A DNA stretch of 64,000 nt, from positions 682,001 to 746,000 of the forward strand of contig NZ_CP019113.1 of the NCBI RefSeq assembly GCF_001888805.2, given 5' to 3'. A model generated the notes under the pieces. It had not been told where the DNA came from. It saw only the letters and a list, made by a program, of their open reading frames with translations, and made no database searches. The stretch is from Enterobacter sp. SA187 (lineage in GTDB: Bacteria > Pseudomonadota > Gammaproteobacteria > Enterobacterales > Enterobacteriaceae). This document shows, in pieces, positions 48,469-56,708 of this stretch; the first letter of the stretch is position 1, and each line of letters opens with the position of its first letter. The position numbers and the translations under genes are program-made.

Positions 48469-50700
48469 TTATTTCAGCATATCGGCAGTAACGACAATTT
48501 TTGCAATGGTCGCCGGATTCGGGGAGGTACGCTCAACCACCACAGTTTCGCCTACGGAGATATCCCGCTCATCTGATTTCACAACCATAGTGTCGCCCTT
48601 ATCACTGACGGAACTGTAAAAACAGGAACCATTGTCGCAACTGAAAATGTAATTCCCTTTTTTCTTGTCATCATCGATAACTTTCGCAATATAAGATGAG
48701 CCGTCGGCACTCTTCAGCTTATCTTTTGCAAACTCGACAAGAACGTAGGGAATATTATTTTCCTGGATAACTTTCAAGGATTTAACGTCGCCGTCGTTAA
48801 CAACCGGATTATTTCCTTGCAGCATATCTTCGGTAACGATCAGCTCGCCGATGACGGCTGGGTTAGGCTGAGTACGTTTAACAGTGATTTTGGCCCCGGG
48901 GTGCAGGATATAAGCCGCATTACCTGTGCGTAAAGACACCTCTTTACCGTAGTTGTAGCGATATGAGTAGTAAGCTGTTGCCCCTTCCGTGGAGAAGAGA
49001 TACTGCCCGTCAACTTCCACACGGTAGGCATTACCAGGAGACAACTTAGACGCATCGAGGTTGATAACGACACGCTGTTGATTATCAAACAGGGTGACAA
49101 ACAACCCTTTCAGATCCGGATCACGCGCAGGCGTCGTGATGATCTCTTTCACAATGTTGCCCAGTTCATGCTCCGGCGTATCGCCGCTCAGATCCCAGAC
49201 AATAGCGCCGCCGTAGCCTTCCTGATTGATGTAATCAACTTTTTCCCGGATTGACTGCGGATCGTCGTAAGTCAAAAACTCTTTAGTTGCACTATTGTAC
49301 AAATAAGGCACTCGCGATTCAGGATCCCAATAACGGGTATACTGACCGTTATTCACCAGACCTTTCAGGTAATACCATGGGTTGGTACCAGTGTACTGTC
49401 CGTTGTCATCCCACTGGCCATGTATAGTAGCCGTGCCCGGCGCAAACAACCCTGGCAACCCCTTCACAATTTCGGTGGGTTCCACGTTGCCCCAACCACG
49501 TCCATACCAGGCCAGTCCCATCATCAGTTTAGATTTAGGCACTTTCCAGGTGGTGCTGTAGGCGGTCATTGCCGATGCTGAGTTGAATTCCAGATCGGCA
49601 TCCTTGCTGTTGGCGAACAACGGTGAGTTGTGGCCAGTGATCGGATCAAATGCGCTATGGAAGTCATAAGACATGACGTTAACCGAATCAAGCAGCGGTA
49701 CCGTCTCAGCCGGATTGATATACTGGATCTTATTGTGGTTTGCCGTTACCGCGGCAGAAAGCTGATAGTAGCGATCTTCTTTTACACCCTCGGCGTCCAG
49801 TTTAGTGCGCAGGGACTTAATCAGCCTGGTGAACTGGGTTTTCTCGGCGTCGGTATCCGGGTACTCCCAGTCGATATCAACGCCATCAAATCCCCAGGTC
49901 ATCATGTAAGAGACAATGCTGTTAGCCAGCTTTTCGATACCTGCATCAGTGGCGGTTGCAGCTTCAAACTGGCCCTCTTCGGAGTTGTTCCAACCACCCA
50001 CGGAGAGAATATTGGTTACGCCCGCCAGCTCCGTGCGCTGATCCAGCTCGCGCATCAAACCAGGCCCTTTTTCGGTGTCATGTGTCACTACAACGCCCTG
50101 CTTAACCACCGCAAAGCCATAATTCAGGTGCGTAATGCCAGTATAATCAATTTTATCCGGGGTAAAGTTCTTATGCGCGTCATACACGCCCCACTCCGGG
50201 AAGTAACCATAGACTTTTCGTTGTGCAGCCACTTTCCCTTTTTGCTCATTCTGAAAATCCACGGCTGCCTGGCCGGTATAAGGCGTGAAGGTAAAGGTCG
50301 CCAGAGTATTGATTTTCACTTCCTTACCCTGCAGCCATACGCTATTGCTGCCGGGCATTTCACCTGGATTTACCCACCACTGGCTGGTCCAGTAATAACC
50401 ATTGTAACGAACCACCGTGCCTGCTGTAGGGTAAGACTGGGATGGATCATAGGTCTGAGAATTAATTACCTTGTCGTCTTTTACGGCCACCATGACCACG
50501 ACATTACCCGGGAAGTTATTCTGATTCTCGGTGCTGTACGCCAGCCAGGTATTTCCATTGTCCTTAGATAACATCTGGCTGGCGTCAAGTCCGCTAATGG
50601 TATTCGTTTGATCGTTCGCGGTTAGTGTACCCGCAGATGCGGCGAAGGGGGTACATGCCAGCGCCATTAATAGCGCCAGGGTATGCTTTTTAAAATGCAT
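48469..50700 (-). CDS. Secreted GH18 chitinase, copy 2 (between bfd and tufA)
   Basis: A 743-aa predicted exported chitinase with signal peptide MHFKKHTLALLMALACTPFA (cut near residue 23). It has the same N-terminal aromatic motif (YYWTSQWWVNPGE, 102-114) and a GH18 barrel with YGYFPEW 164-170, SVGGWNNS 233-240 and FDGVDIDWEYP 271-281 (acid Glu279). The C-terminal 220 residues are two related modules, each ending RT-x-PNPA-(4-6)-VT-x-DML (about 609-627 and 724-742); the second has a CDNGSC cysteine pair. The start at 50700 has an AGAGGG site; the in-frame ATG at 50736 is rejected. Its position next to tufA is that of chiA in E. coli, but the domain arrangement was not compared in detail. Confidence 0.92.
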   Translation of the reverse strand: MHFKKHTLALLMALACTPFAASAGTLTANDQTNTISGLDASQMLSKDNGNTWLAYSTENQNNFPGNVVVMVAVKDDKVINSQTYDPSQSYPTAGTVVRYNGYYWTSQWWVNPGEMPGSNSVWLQGKEVKINTLATFTFTPYTGQAAVDFQNEQKGKVAAQRKVYGYFPEWGVYDAHKNFTPDKIDYTGITHLNYGFAVVKQGVVVTHDTEKGPGLMRELDQRTELAGVTNILSVGGWNNSEEGQFEAATATDAGIEKLANSIVSYMMTWGFDGVDIDWEYPDTDAEKTQFTRLIKSLRTKLDAEGVKEDRYYQLSAAVTANHNKIQYINPAETVPLLDSVNVMSYDFHSAFDPITGHNSPLFANSKDADLEFNSASAMTAYSTTWKVPKSKLMMGLAWYGRGWGNVEPTEIVKGLPGLFAPGTATIHGQWDDNGQYTGTNPWYYLKGLVNNGQYTRYWDPESRVPYLYNSATKEFLTYDDPQSIREKVDYINQEGYGGAIVWDLSGDTPEHELGNIVKEIITTPARDPDLKGLFVTLFDNQQRVVINLDASKLSPGNAYRVEVDGQYLFSTEGATAYYSYRYNYGKEVSLRTGNAAYILHPGAKITVKRTQPNPAVIGELIVTEDMLQGNNPVVNDGDVKSLKVIQENNIPYVLVEFAKDKLKSADGSSYIAKVIDDDKKKGNYIFSCDNGSCFYSSVSDKGDTMVVKSDERDISVGETVVVERTSPNPATIAKIVVTADMLK

Positions 50701-51064
50701 GGTAAAATCCCTCTTTAATATATTCATGAAACTCATACTTAATACTTTTTGGTGAAAGTAGTAATAAAAAATTCAGGACCTCATACTCTCACTTTTATTG
50801 TTTCAGTGTTTACTCAAGGGATCAATTAACCTTTCCTTTAAAATTAAGATATTAATAATAAATATTAAGGTTTTCCTTAATTTGATATTTGCGATATTTA
50901 TCATTTTCGCCTAAGCGTTAACGCACACAATAAAAGCATCAGCTGGAAGAATAGTTTATTTATTACAAAAGAAAATAATATACAAAAATTTGATTATTTA
51001 TATTAAGCGCCGTTGTTAAACGCGCCGTAAAGGGATGAGAGGGATTAAAACAGCCAATAAACAG
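50701..51064. other. A/T-rich region upstream of chitinase copy 2
   Basis: About 360 bp with no gene. It is strongly A/T-rich, especially at 50820-51010, and should contain the promoter of the chitinase on the minus strand; the composition suits H-NS binding. No promoter could be assigned with confidence. The far end runs into the tufA terminator. Confidence 0.6.
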
Positions 51065-51100
51065 GAAAAAAAAATGCCAGCCACATAAGTGGCTGGCATT
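51065..51100 (-). terminator. tufA (str operon) terminator
   Basis: A perfect 12-bp stem AATGCCAGCCAC (51073-51084) with its complement (51089-51100) and a 4-base loop, followed on the minus strand by a run of nine T. It lies about 40 bp beyond the tufA stop and ends the str operon. Confidence 0.92.
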
Positions 51101-51139
51101 CATGTCACATTAACCCCGAAAGGTTAAGTTCAGCGGCAA

Positions 51140-52324
51140 TTAGCCCAGAACTTTAGCAACAACGCCCGCGCCAACGGTACGGCCGCCTTCACGGATTGCG
51201 AAACGCAGACCGTCGTCCATCGCGATCGGGTGGATCAGGGTAACAACCATTTTGATGTTGTCGCCCGGCATTACCATCTCAACGCCTTCCGGCAGTTCGA
51301 TGGTGCCAGTCACGTCAGTTGTACGGAAGTAGAACTGCGGACGGTAGCCTTTGAAGAACGGAGTATGACGGCCGCCTTCATCTTTGGACAGAATGTAAAC
51401 TTCAGATTCGAATTTGGTGTGCGGCTTGATGGAACCCGGCTTAGCCAGTACCTGACCACGTTCGATTTCTTCACGTTTGATACCACGCAGCAGAACACCT
51501 ACGTTCTCACCAGCACGGCCTTCGTCCAGCAGTTTGCGGAACATTTCAACGCCAGTACAGGTTGATTTCGCAGTATCTTTGATACCAACGATTTCAACTT
51601 CTTCGCCCACTTTAACGATACCGCGCTCTACACGACCGGTTACTACAGTACCACGGCCGGAGATGGAGAATACGTCTTCGATAGGCAGCAGGAACGGCTT
51701 GTCAATCGCACGCTCTGGTTCCGGGATGTAAGAATCCAGGTAGCCAGCCAGTTCGATGATTTTCTCTTCCCACTGTGCTTCGCCTTCCAGCGCTTTCAGT
51801 GCAGAACCACGTACGATCGGGGTGTCGTCGCCCGGGAAATCGTACTGAGACAGCAGTTCACGAACTTCCATCTCTACCAGTTCCAGCAGCTCTTCGTCAT
51901 CAACCATGTCGCATTTGTTCAGGAACACGATGATGAACGGAACGCCTACCTGGCGACCCAGCAGGATGTGCTCACGGGTCTGCGGCATCGGGCCGTCAGT
52001 CGCAGCAACAACCAGGATTGCGCCATCCATCTGAGCAGCACCGGTGATCATGTTTTTAACATAGTCGGCGTGGCCCGGGCAGTCTACGTGTGCGTAGTGG
52101 CGAGTCGGGGTGTCGTATTCAACGTGGGAAGTGTTGATGGTGATACCACGAGCTTTTTCTTCCGGCGCGTTATCGATCTGGTCGAATGCACGAGCAGAAC
52201 CACCGTAGGTTTTAGCCAGAACGGTAGTGATTGCAGCGGTCAGAGTAGTTTTACCGTGGTCAACGTGGCCGATGGTGCCCACGTTAACGTGCGGTTTTGT
52301 ACGTTCAAATTTTTCTTTAGACAC
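51140..52324 (-). CDS. tufA: Elongation factor Tu
   Basis: Delivers aminoacyl-tRNA to the ribosome. The 394-aa protein has the G1 motif GHVDHGKT at residues 19-26, G3 DCPGHADY at about 81, and G4 NKCDMVD at about 136, followed by domains II and III. It is the last gene of the str operon. A second copy (tufB) is expected elsewhere in the genome. A hairpin lies in the 70-bp gap after fusA. Confidence 0.98.
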   Translation of the reverse strand: MSKEKFERTKPHVNVGTIGHVDHGKTTLTAAITTVLAKTYGGSARAFDQIDNAPEEKARGITINTSHVEYDTPTRHYAHVDCPGHADYVKNMITGAAQMDGAILVVAATDGPMPQTREHILLGRQVGVPFIIVFLNKCDMVDDEELLELVEMEVRELLSQYDFPGDDTPIVRGSALKALEGEAQWEEKIIELAGYLDSYIPEPERAIDKPFLLPIEDVFSISGRGTVVTGRVERGIVKVGEEVEIVGIKDTAKSTCTGVEMFRKLLDEGRAGENVGVLLRGIKREEIERGQVLAKPGSIKPHTKFESEVYILSKDEGGRHTPFFKGYRPQFYFRTTDVTGTIELPEGVEMVMPGDNIKMVVTLIHPIAMDDGLRFAIREGGRTVGAGVVAKVLG

Positions 52325-52343
52325 GGCTATATTCCTTACTATA

Positions 52344-52369
52344 GTGCTCCCCCCTCAAGGAGGGAGCAC
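52344..52369 (-). promoter_or_regulatory. fusA-tufA intergenic hairpin
   Basis: An inverted repeat GTGCTCCC (52344-52351) with GGGAGCAC (52362-52369). It has no U-tract on the minus strand, so it is more likely an RNA-processing or stability element than a terminator. Confidence 0.5.
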
Positions 52370-52394
52370 GGGATCAATGTTTTAAAACCTGGGC

Positions 52395-54509
52395 TTATTT
52401 GCCGCGGGCTTCAATTACGGCCTGAGCAACGTTGTTCGGGGCATCATCATACTTCAGGAATTCCATCGTGTATGATGCACGACCTTTGGTCAGAGAACGC
52501 AGCTGAGTCGCATATCCGAACATTTCAGACAGCGGAACTTCAGCGTGGATCTTAACGCCAGTCACGTCAGATTCCTGACCGCGCAGCATACCACGACGAC
52601 GGCTCAAGTCACCGATGACGTCACCAGTGTTCTCTTCCGGCGTTTCTACTTCAACCTTCATGATTGGCTCAAGCAGAACAGGTTTTGCTTTCTTAAAGCC
52701 ATCTTTAAAGGCGATAGACGCAGCCAGTTTAAACGCCAGTTCAGAGGAGTCAACGTCATGGTAAGAACCGAAGTGCAGACGCACGCCCAGATCTACTACC
52801 GGATAACCAGCCAGCGGACCAGACTTCAGCTGCTCCTGGATACCTTTATCAACGGCCGGGATATATTCGCCAGGAATCACACCACCTTTAATGTCGTTGA
52901 TGAACTCATAACCTTTCGGATTTGAGCCCGGCTCCAGCGGGTACATGTCGATCACAACGTGACCGTACTGACCACGACCACCAGACTGCTTAGCGTGTTT
53001 ACCTTCAATGTCGGTAACTTTCGCGCGAATCGCTTCGCGGTAAGCAACCTGAGGTTTACCCACGTTAGCTTCAACGTTGAACTCACGCTTCATACGGTCA
53101 ACGATGATGTCCAGGTGAAGTTCACCCATACCAGCGATGATAGTCTGGTTAGATTCTTCGTCAGTCCATACGCGGAAAGACGGGTCTTCTTTAGCCAGAC
53201 GGCCCAGAGCCAGACCCATTTTTTCCTGGTCAGCTTTGGTTTTCGGTTCTACGGCGATGGAGATTACCGGCTCCGGGAATTCCATACGTTCCAGAATGAT
53301 CGGATGCTCCGGATCACACAGGGTATCACCAGTAGTCACGTCTTTCAGACCGATTGCCGCAGCAATGTCGCCCGCGCGAACTTCTTTGATCTCTTCACGT
53401 TTGTTAGCGTGCATCTGAACGATACGGCCAAAACGCTCACGAGCAGCTTTAACGGAGTTCACTACGGTATCACCGGAGTTAACCACGCCAGAGTACACGC
53501 GGAAGAAGGTCAGGTTACCCACGAACGGGTCGGTAGCAATTTTGAACGCCAGAGCAGCGAACGGCTCGTCATCACTTGCGTGACGCTCAGCCGGCGTGTC
53601 TTTACCGTCGTCCAGCATACCGTTAATTGCCGGTACGTCTGTCGGTGCTGGCAGGTAATCAATTACCGCATCCAGCATCGCCTGAACACCTTTGTTCTTA
53701 AATGCAGAACCACAGGTTACCAGGATGATTTCGTTGTTCAGAACGCGCTGACGCAGAGCAGATTTGATTTCTTCCTCGGTCAGCTCTTCGCCGCCCAGGT
53801 ATTTTTCCATCAGCTCTTCAGAAGCTTCAGCAGCAGATTCGATCAGATTCTGGTGCCATTCTTCAGCCAGGTCAGCCATGTCCGCAGGGATGTCTTCGTA
53901 TTCGAAGGTCACGCCCTGGTCGGCATCGTTCCAGTTGATGGCTTTCATTTTCACCAGGTCGATAACGCCGGTGAAGCCTTCTTCAGCACCAATCGCCAGC
54001 TGCAGCGGAACCGGGTTCGCGCCCAGACGGGATTTGATCTGACCAACAACTTTCAGGAAGTTAGCGCCCATGCGGTCCATTTTGTTAACGAACGCAATAC
54101 GCGGAACTTTATATTTGTTTGCCTGACGCCATACGGTTTCAGACTGCGGCTGAACACCACCAACTGCGCAGTAAACCATTACAGCACCGTCAAGAACACG
54201 CATGGAACGTTCTACTTCGATGGTGAAGTCAACGTGGCCCGGGGTGTCGATGATGTTTACGCGATGCGGTTCATACTGCTTCGCCATACCAGACCAGAAT
54301 GCGGTAGTCGCAGCGGAGGTAATGGTGATACCACGCTCCTGCTCCTGTTCCATCCAGTCCATAGTTGCTGCGCCGTCATGAACTTCACCGATTTTATGGT
54401 TTACACCGGTGTAGAACAGAATACGTTCGGTAGTAGTGGTTTTACCGGCGTCGATGTGCGCACTGATACCGATGTTACGGTAGCGTGCAATGGGTGTTGT
54501 ACGAGCCAT
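52395..54509 (-). CDS. fusA: Elongation factor G
   Basis: A GTPase that drives translocation and, with RRF, ribosome recycling. The 704-aa protein has G1 AHIDAGKT near residue 17, G3 DTPGHVDF near residue 88, G4 NKMDR near residue 142, and domains II to V ending YDDAPNNVAQAVIEARGK. Length equals E. coli EF-G. A 543-codon frame on the opposite strand is its shadow. Confidence 0.98.
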   Translation of the reverse strand: MARTTPIARYRNIGISAHIDAGKTTTTERILFYTGVNHKIGEVHDGAATMDWMEQEQERGITITSAATTAFWSGMAKQYEPHRVNIIDTPGHVDFTIEVERSMRVLDGAVMVYCAVGGVQPQSETVWRQANKYKVPRIAFVNKMDRMGANFLKVVGQIKSRLGANPVPLQLAIGAEEGFTGVIDLVKMKAINWNDADQGVTFEYEDIPADMADLAEEWHQNLIESAAEASEELMEKYLGGEELTEEEIKSALRQRVLNNEIILVTCGSAFKNKGVQAMLDAVIDYLPAPTDVPAINGMLDDGKDTPAERHASDDEPFAALAFKIATDPFVGNLTFFRVYSGVVNSGDTVVNSVKAARERFGRIVQMHANKREEIKEVRAGDIAAAIGLKDVTTGDTLCDPEHPIILERMEFPEPVISIAVEPKTKADQEKMGLALGRLAKEDPSFRVWTDEESNQTIIAGMGELHLDIIVDRMKREFNVEANVGKPQVAYREAIRAKVTDIEGKHAKQSGGRGQYGHVVIDMYPLEPGSNPKGYEFINDIKGGVIPGEYIPAVDKGIQEQLKSGPLAGYPVVDLGVRLHFGSYHDVDSSELAFKLAASIAFKDGFKKAKPVLLEPIMKVEVETPEENTGDVIGDLSRRRGMLRGQESDVTGVKIHAEVPLSEMFGYATQLRSLTKGRASYTMEFLKYDDAPNNVAQAVIEARGK

Positions 54510-54603
54510 TTGATTCCTCTATTGCCTTTGGCGTTCAATTTAAGTAGCCCAAAGCGGGCAGCTTTTATGAAGCGCCCGCCTGGTGACTAATACTCCGAAG
54601 GGA

Positions 54604-55074
54604 TTACCAACGGTAGTGTGCGAACGCCTTGTTGGCTTCTGCCATACGGTGAACGTCTTCACGTTTCTTAACTGCAGTACCTTTGTTCTCTGCAGCATCA
54701 GAAAGTTCGTTCGCCAGGCGGAGAGCCATGGATTTATCACCGCGTTTACGAGCAGCTTCAACGATCCAACGCATTGCCAGAGCATTGCGACGAACCGGAC
54801 GTACTTCAACTGGAACCTGATAAGTTGAACCACCAACGCGACGGGACTTAACTTCTACAGTCGGACGCACGTTTTCGAGAGCAACTTCGAACGCTTCCAG
54901 GTGGCCTTTACCGCTACGTTGAGCCAGGGTCTCAAGAGCAGTGTAGACGATGGATTCTGCAGTAGATTTTTTACCATCTACCATCAGGATATTTACAAAT
55001 TTAGCCAGCAGTTCTGATCCGAACTTAGGATCCGGCAGAATTTTACGCTGACCAATGACGCGACGACGTGGCAT
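54604..55074 (-). CDS. rpsG: 30S ribosomal protein S7
   Basis: A primary 16S-binding protein of the head and translational repressor of the str operon. It is 156 aa, starts MPRRRVIGQRKILPDPKFGS and ends EANKAFAHYRW. This is the usual short form; E. coli K-12 has a C-terminally extended 179-aa version. The 95-bp rpsL-rpsG gap corresponds to the S7-binding, coupling region in E. coli. Confidence 0.97.
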   Translation of the reverse strand: MPRRRVIGQRKILPDPKFGSELLAKFVNILMVDGKKSTAESIVYTALETLAQRSGKGHLEAFEVALENVRPTVEVKSRRVGGSTYQVPVEVRPVRRNALAMRWIVEAARKRGDKSMALRLANELSDAAENKGTAVKKREDVHRMAEANKAFAHYRW

Positions 55075-55169
55075 GGAAATACTCCGTTGTTAATTCAGGA
55101 TTGTCCAAAACTCAAAGAGTTTAGTTTGACATTAATATAAAACGTTTGGCCTTACTTAACGGAGAACCA

Positions 55170-55544
55170 TTAAGCCTTAGGACGTTTCACGCCATACTTG
55201 GAGCGTGATTGCTTACGGTCTTTAACGCCGGAGCAGTCGAGCGCACCACGAACGGTGTGGTAACGAACACCCGGGAGGTCTTTTACACGACCGCCACGGA
55301 TCAGGATCACGGAGTGCTCCTGCAGGTTGTGACCTTCACCACCGATGTAGGAAGTCACTTCAAAACCGTTTGTCAGACGAACACGGCAAACTTTACGCAG
55401 TGCGGAGTTCGGTTTTTTCGGGGTAGTAGTGTACACACGAGTACATACACCACGTTTTTGCGGGCATGCTTCCAGCGCAGGCACGTTGCTTTTTGCAACT
55501 TTGCGAGCGCGTGGTTTGCGTACCAGCTGGTTAACTGTTGCCAT
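55170..55544 (-). CDS. rpsL: 30S ribosomal protein S12
   Basis: Decoding-centre protein. The 124-aa sequence starts MATVNQLVRKPRARK. Lys43 (in TTPKKPNS) and Lys88 (in GRVKDL), the residues changed in streptomycin-resistant mutants, are both wild type, so the strain should be streptomycin-sensitive at this locus. I chose the ATG at 55544; the in-frame extension to 55604 runs through the leader. It is the first gene of the str operon. Confidence 0.97.
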   Translation of the reverse strand: MATVNQLVRKPRARKVAKSNVPALEACPQKRGVCTRVYTTTPKKPNSALRKVCRVRLTNGFEVTSYIGGEGHNLQEHSVILIRGGRVKDLPGVRYHTVRGALDCSGVKDRKQSRSKYGVKRPKA

Positions 55545-55594
55545 TAAATAGCTCCTGGTTTTAGCTTTTGCTTCGTAAACACGTAATAAATCGA

Positions 55595-55611
55595 CCTCAT
55601 ACAATATGAGG
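55595..55611 (-). promoter_or_regulatory. Leader hairpin of rpsL
   Basis: A 7-bp stem CCTCATA (55595-55601) with TATGAGG (55605-55611) close to the expected transcription start of the str operon. It is probably a 5' mRNA structure; no terminator features are seen. Confidence 0.4.
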
Positions 55612-55618
55612 ACGCAGA

Positions 55619-55647
55619 ATTTTAGAGCTGTGCTGAAAAGGTGTCAA
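55619..55647 (-). promoter_or_regulatory. str operon promoter
   Basis: On the minus strand, consensus -35 TTGACA (55642-55647) and -10 TAAAAT (55619-55624) with a 17-bp spacer, about 75 bp upstream of rpsL. It lies right after the tusB stop. Confidence 0.88.
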
Positions 55648-55667
55648 GAAATATACAGCGATCCACA

Positions 55668-55955
55668 CTACCAGGACATCTGAACGGCATGTTTTACCGT
55701 CAGGCTGACGAATTCAGTATAGCTAACCCTGGCAATATTGTTCGAAATTTGACCAGAAAGGCCGCGCGCGACGACGTCTTCGTTGAGCGCATGAACCGAT
55801 ATGGGGGCGGCCAGCAGTAAATCAAGGTAATGCCCGCCTTCAATGCCAGCAACTACCCCGTCGGACAAAAGTAAGAGATCGTCCCCGGCCTGCATGGTAC
55901 GCAGTAGCATGGTCATATCACACTGCCAGGGAGAGTGGTGCAAGGTATGCAGCAT
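55668..55955 (-). CDS. tusB: Sulfur-relay protein TusB
   Basis: A 95-aa subunit of the TusBCD complex, which passes persulfide sulfur from TusA to TusE and MnmA for 2-thiolation of U34 in Lys, Glu and Gln tRNAs. It has the sequence LLLLSDGVVAGIEGG in the first half. It lies 7 bp after tusC and just upstream of the str promoter. Confidence 0.93.
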   Translation of the reverse strand: MLHTLHHSPWQCDMTMLLRTMQAGDDLLLLSDGVVAGIEGGHYLDLLLAAPISVHALNEDVVARGLSGQISNNIARVSYTEFVSLTVKHAVQMSW

Positions 55956-55962
55956 AAGGGCC

Positions 55963-56322
55963 TCAGAACGTCATAACCACATCAAAATCATTGAGCCGGG
56001 CACGCAGCGTATCCGGTTCAAGCGCCTGTGCGTCCAGGATCAGCGGCGTGGAGGCGGATAAGCCCCGCTCCCGTAGCGAGGCCGCGCACAGCCAGCACTG
56101 TTCGATGTCATATAATGGCAGCACCTTGAAGGTGGCGATGTAGTCACGCGCCAGGATCGCAGCGGGCTGCTGTTCTTTCAGCAACTGGAATACGCCATCG
56201 CCGATAAAAAAGACGCCGATCTCTTCAGTCAGCGCCGACATCGCCAGCAGCGCATCCAGCCCTTCCCGTCCTGCCGCTGAGCCGTGCGGCGCAGTCTTAA
56301 ACACAAAAGCGACAGATTTCAT
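55963..56322 (-). CDS. tusC: Sulfur-relay protein TusC
   Basis: A 119-aa DsrF-like subunit of TusBCD. It begins MKSVAFVFKTAPHGSAAGRE and has the FFIGDGVFQLL segment of the DsrEF fold. It overlaps tusD by 1 bp. It is not the sulfur-carrying subunit. Confidence 0.94.
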   Translation of the reverse strand: MKSVAFVFKTAPHGSAAGREGLDALLAMSALTEEIGVFFIGDGVFQLLKEQQPAAILARDYIATFKVLPLYDIEQCWLCAASLRERGLSASTPLILDAQALEPDTLRARLNDFDVVMTF

Positions 56323-56708
56323 CAGAATTGCACCATTCGATCGCAGGTCAGCGCGGCTTCTGCCAGCGAGCCCAGGCCGCTCAGCACAAAGCCCGGCTGT
56401 AAATTCGCGCCGGACAGTCCCAGACGGCGGGCTTCGGTTTCGTCCGTCACGCCACGACGCAGCGCGGCCGCCACGCAGATATGCAGCGCCACCTGATGCT
56501 CCGTCTGCAACTGTTGCCAGGCACGCACCAGATCGAATTCATCGCTGGCCGGGGCAGTAAGCTGATTGGCGTTATAAACGCCTTCACGATAGAAAAACAC
56601 GCTGACCAGTTCATGACCGGCAGCCAGCACCGCCCGGGCAAACTGCCACGCGCTGCTGGCCTGCTGCGTGCCATAGGCAGGGCCTGTGACGAGAATGGCG
56701 AAACGCAT
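56322..56708 (-). CDS. tusD: Sulfur-relay sulfurtransferase TusD
   Basis: The 128-aa DsrE-like active subunit of TusBCD. Cys78 (in ALHICVAAALRRGV) is the persulfide-carrying cysteine position known in E. coli. It overlaps yheO by 1 bp and tusC by 1 bp, so yheO-tusDCB form one tightly coupled unit. Confidence 0.95.
   Translation of the reverse strand: MRFAILVTGPAYGTQQASSAWQFARAVLAAGHELVSVFFYREGVYNANQLTAPASDEFDLVRAWQQLQTEHQVALHICVAAALRRGVTDETEARRLGLSGANLQPGFVLSGLGSLAEAALTCDRMVQF

Noticed and set aside
52959..54590. A 543-codon open frame opposite fusA
   Set aside because: It is fully antisense to EF-G, has no recognisable motif and no ribosome site, and results from the codon bias of a highly expressed gene. 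The same applies to the 351-codon frame opposite rplB (28800-29855).
55595..55611. rpsL leader hairpin as a transcription terminator for tusB
   Set aside because: The stem is A/T-rich and lies beyond the str promoter with no U-tract, so a terminator role is not supported.
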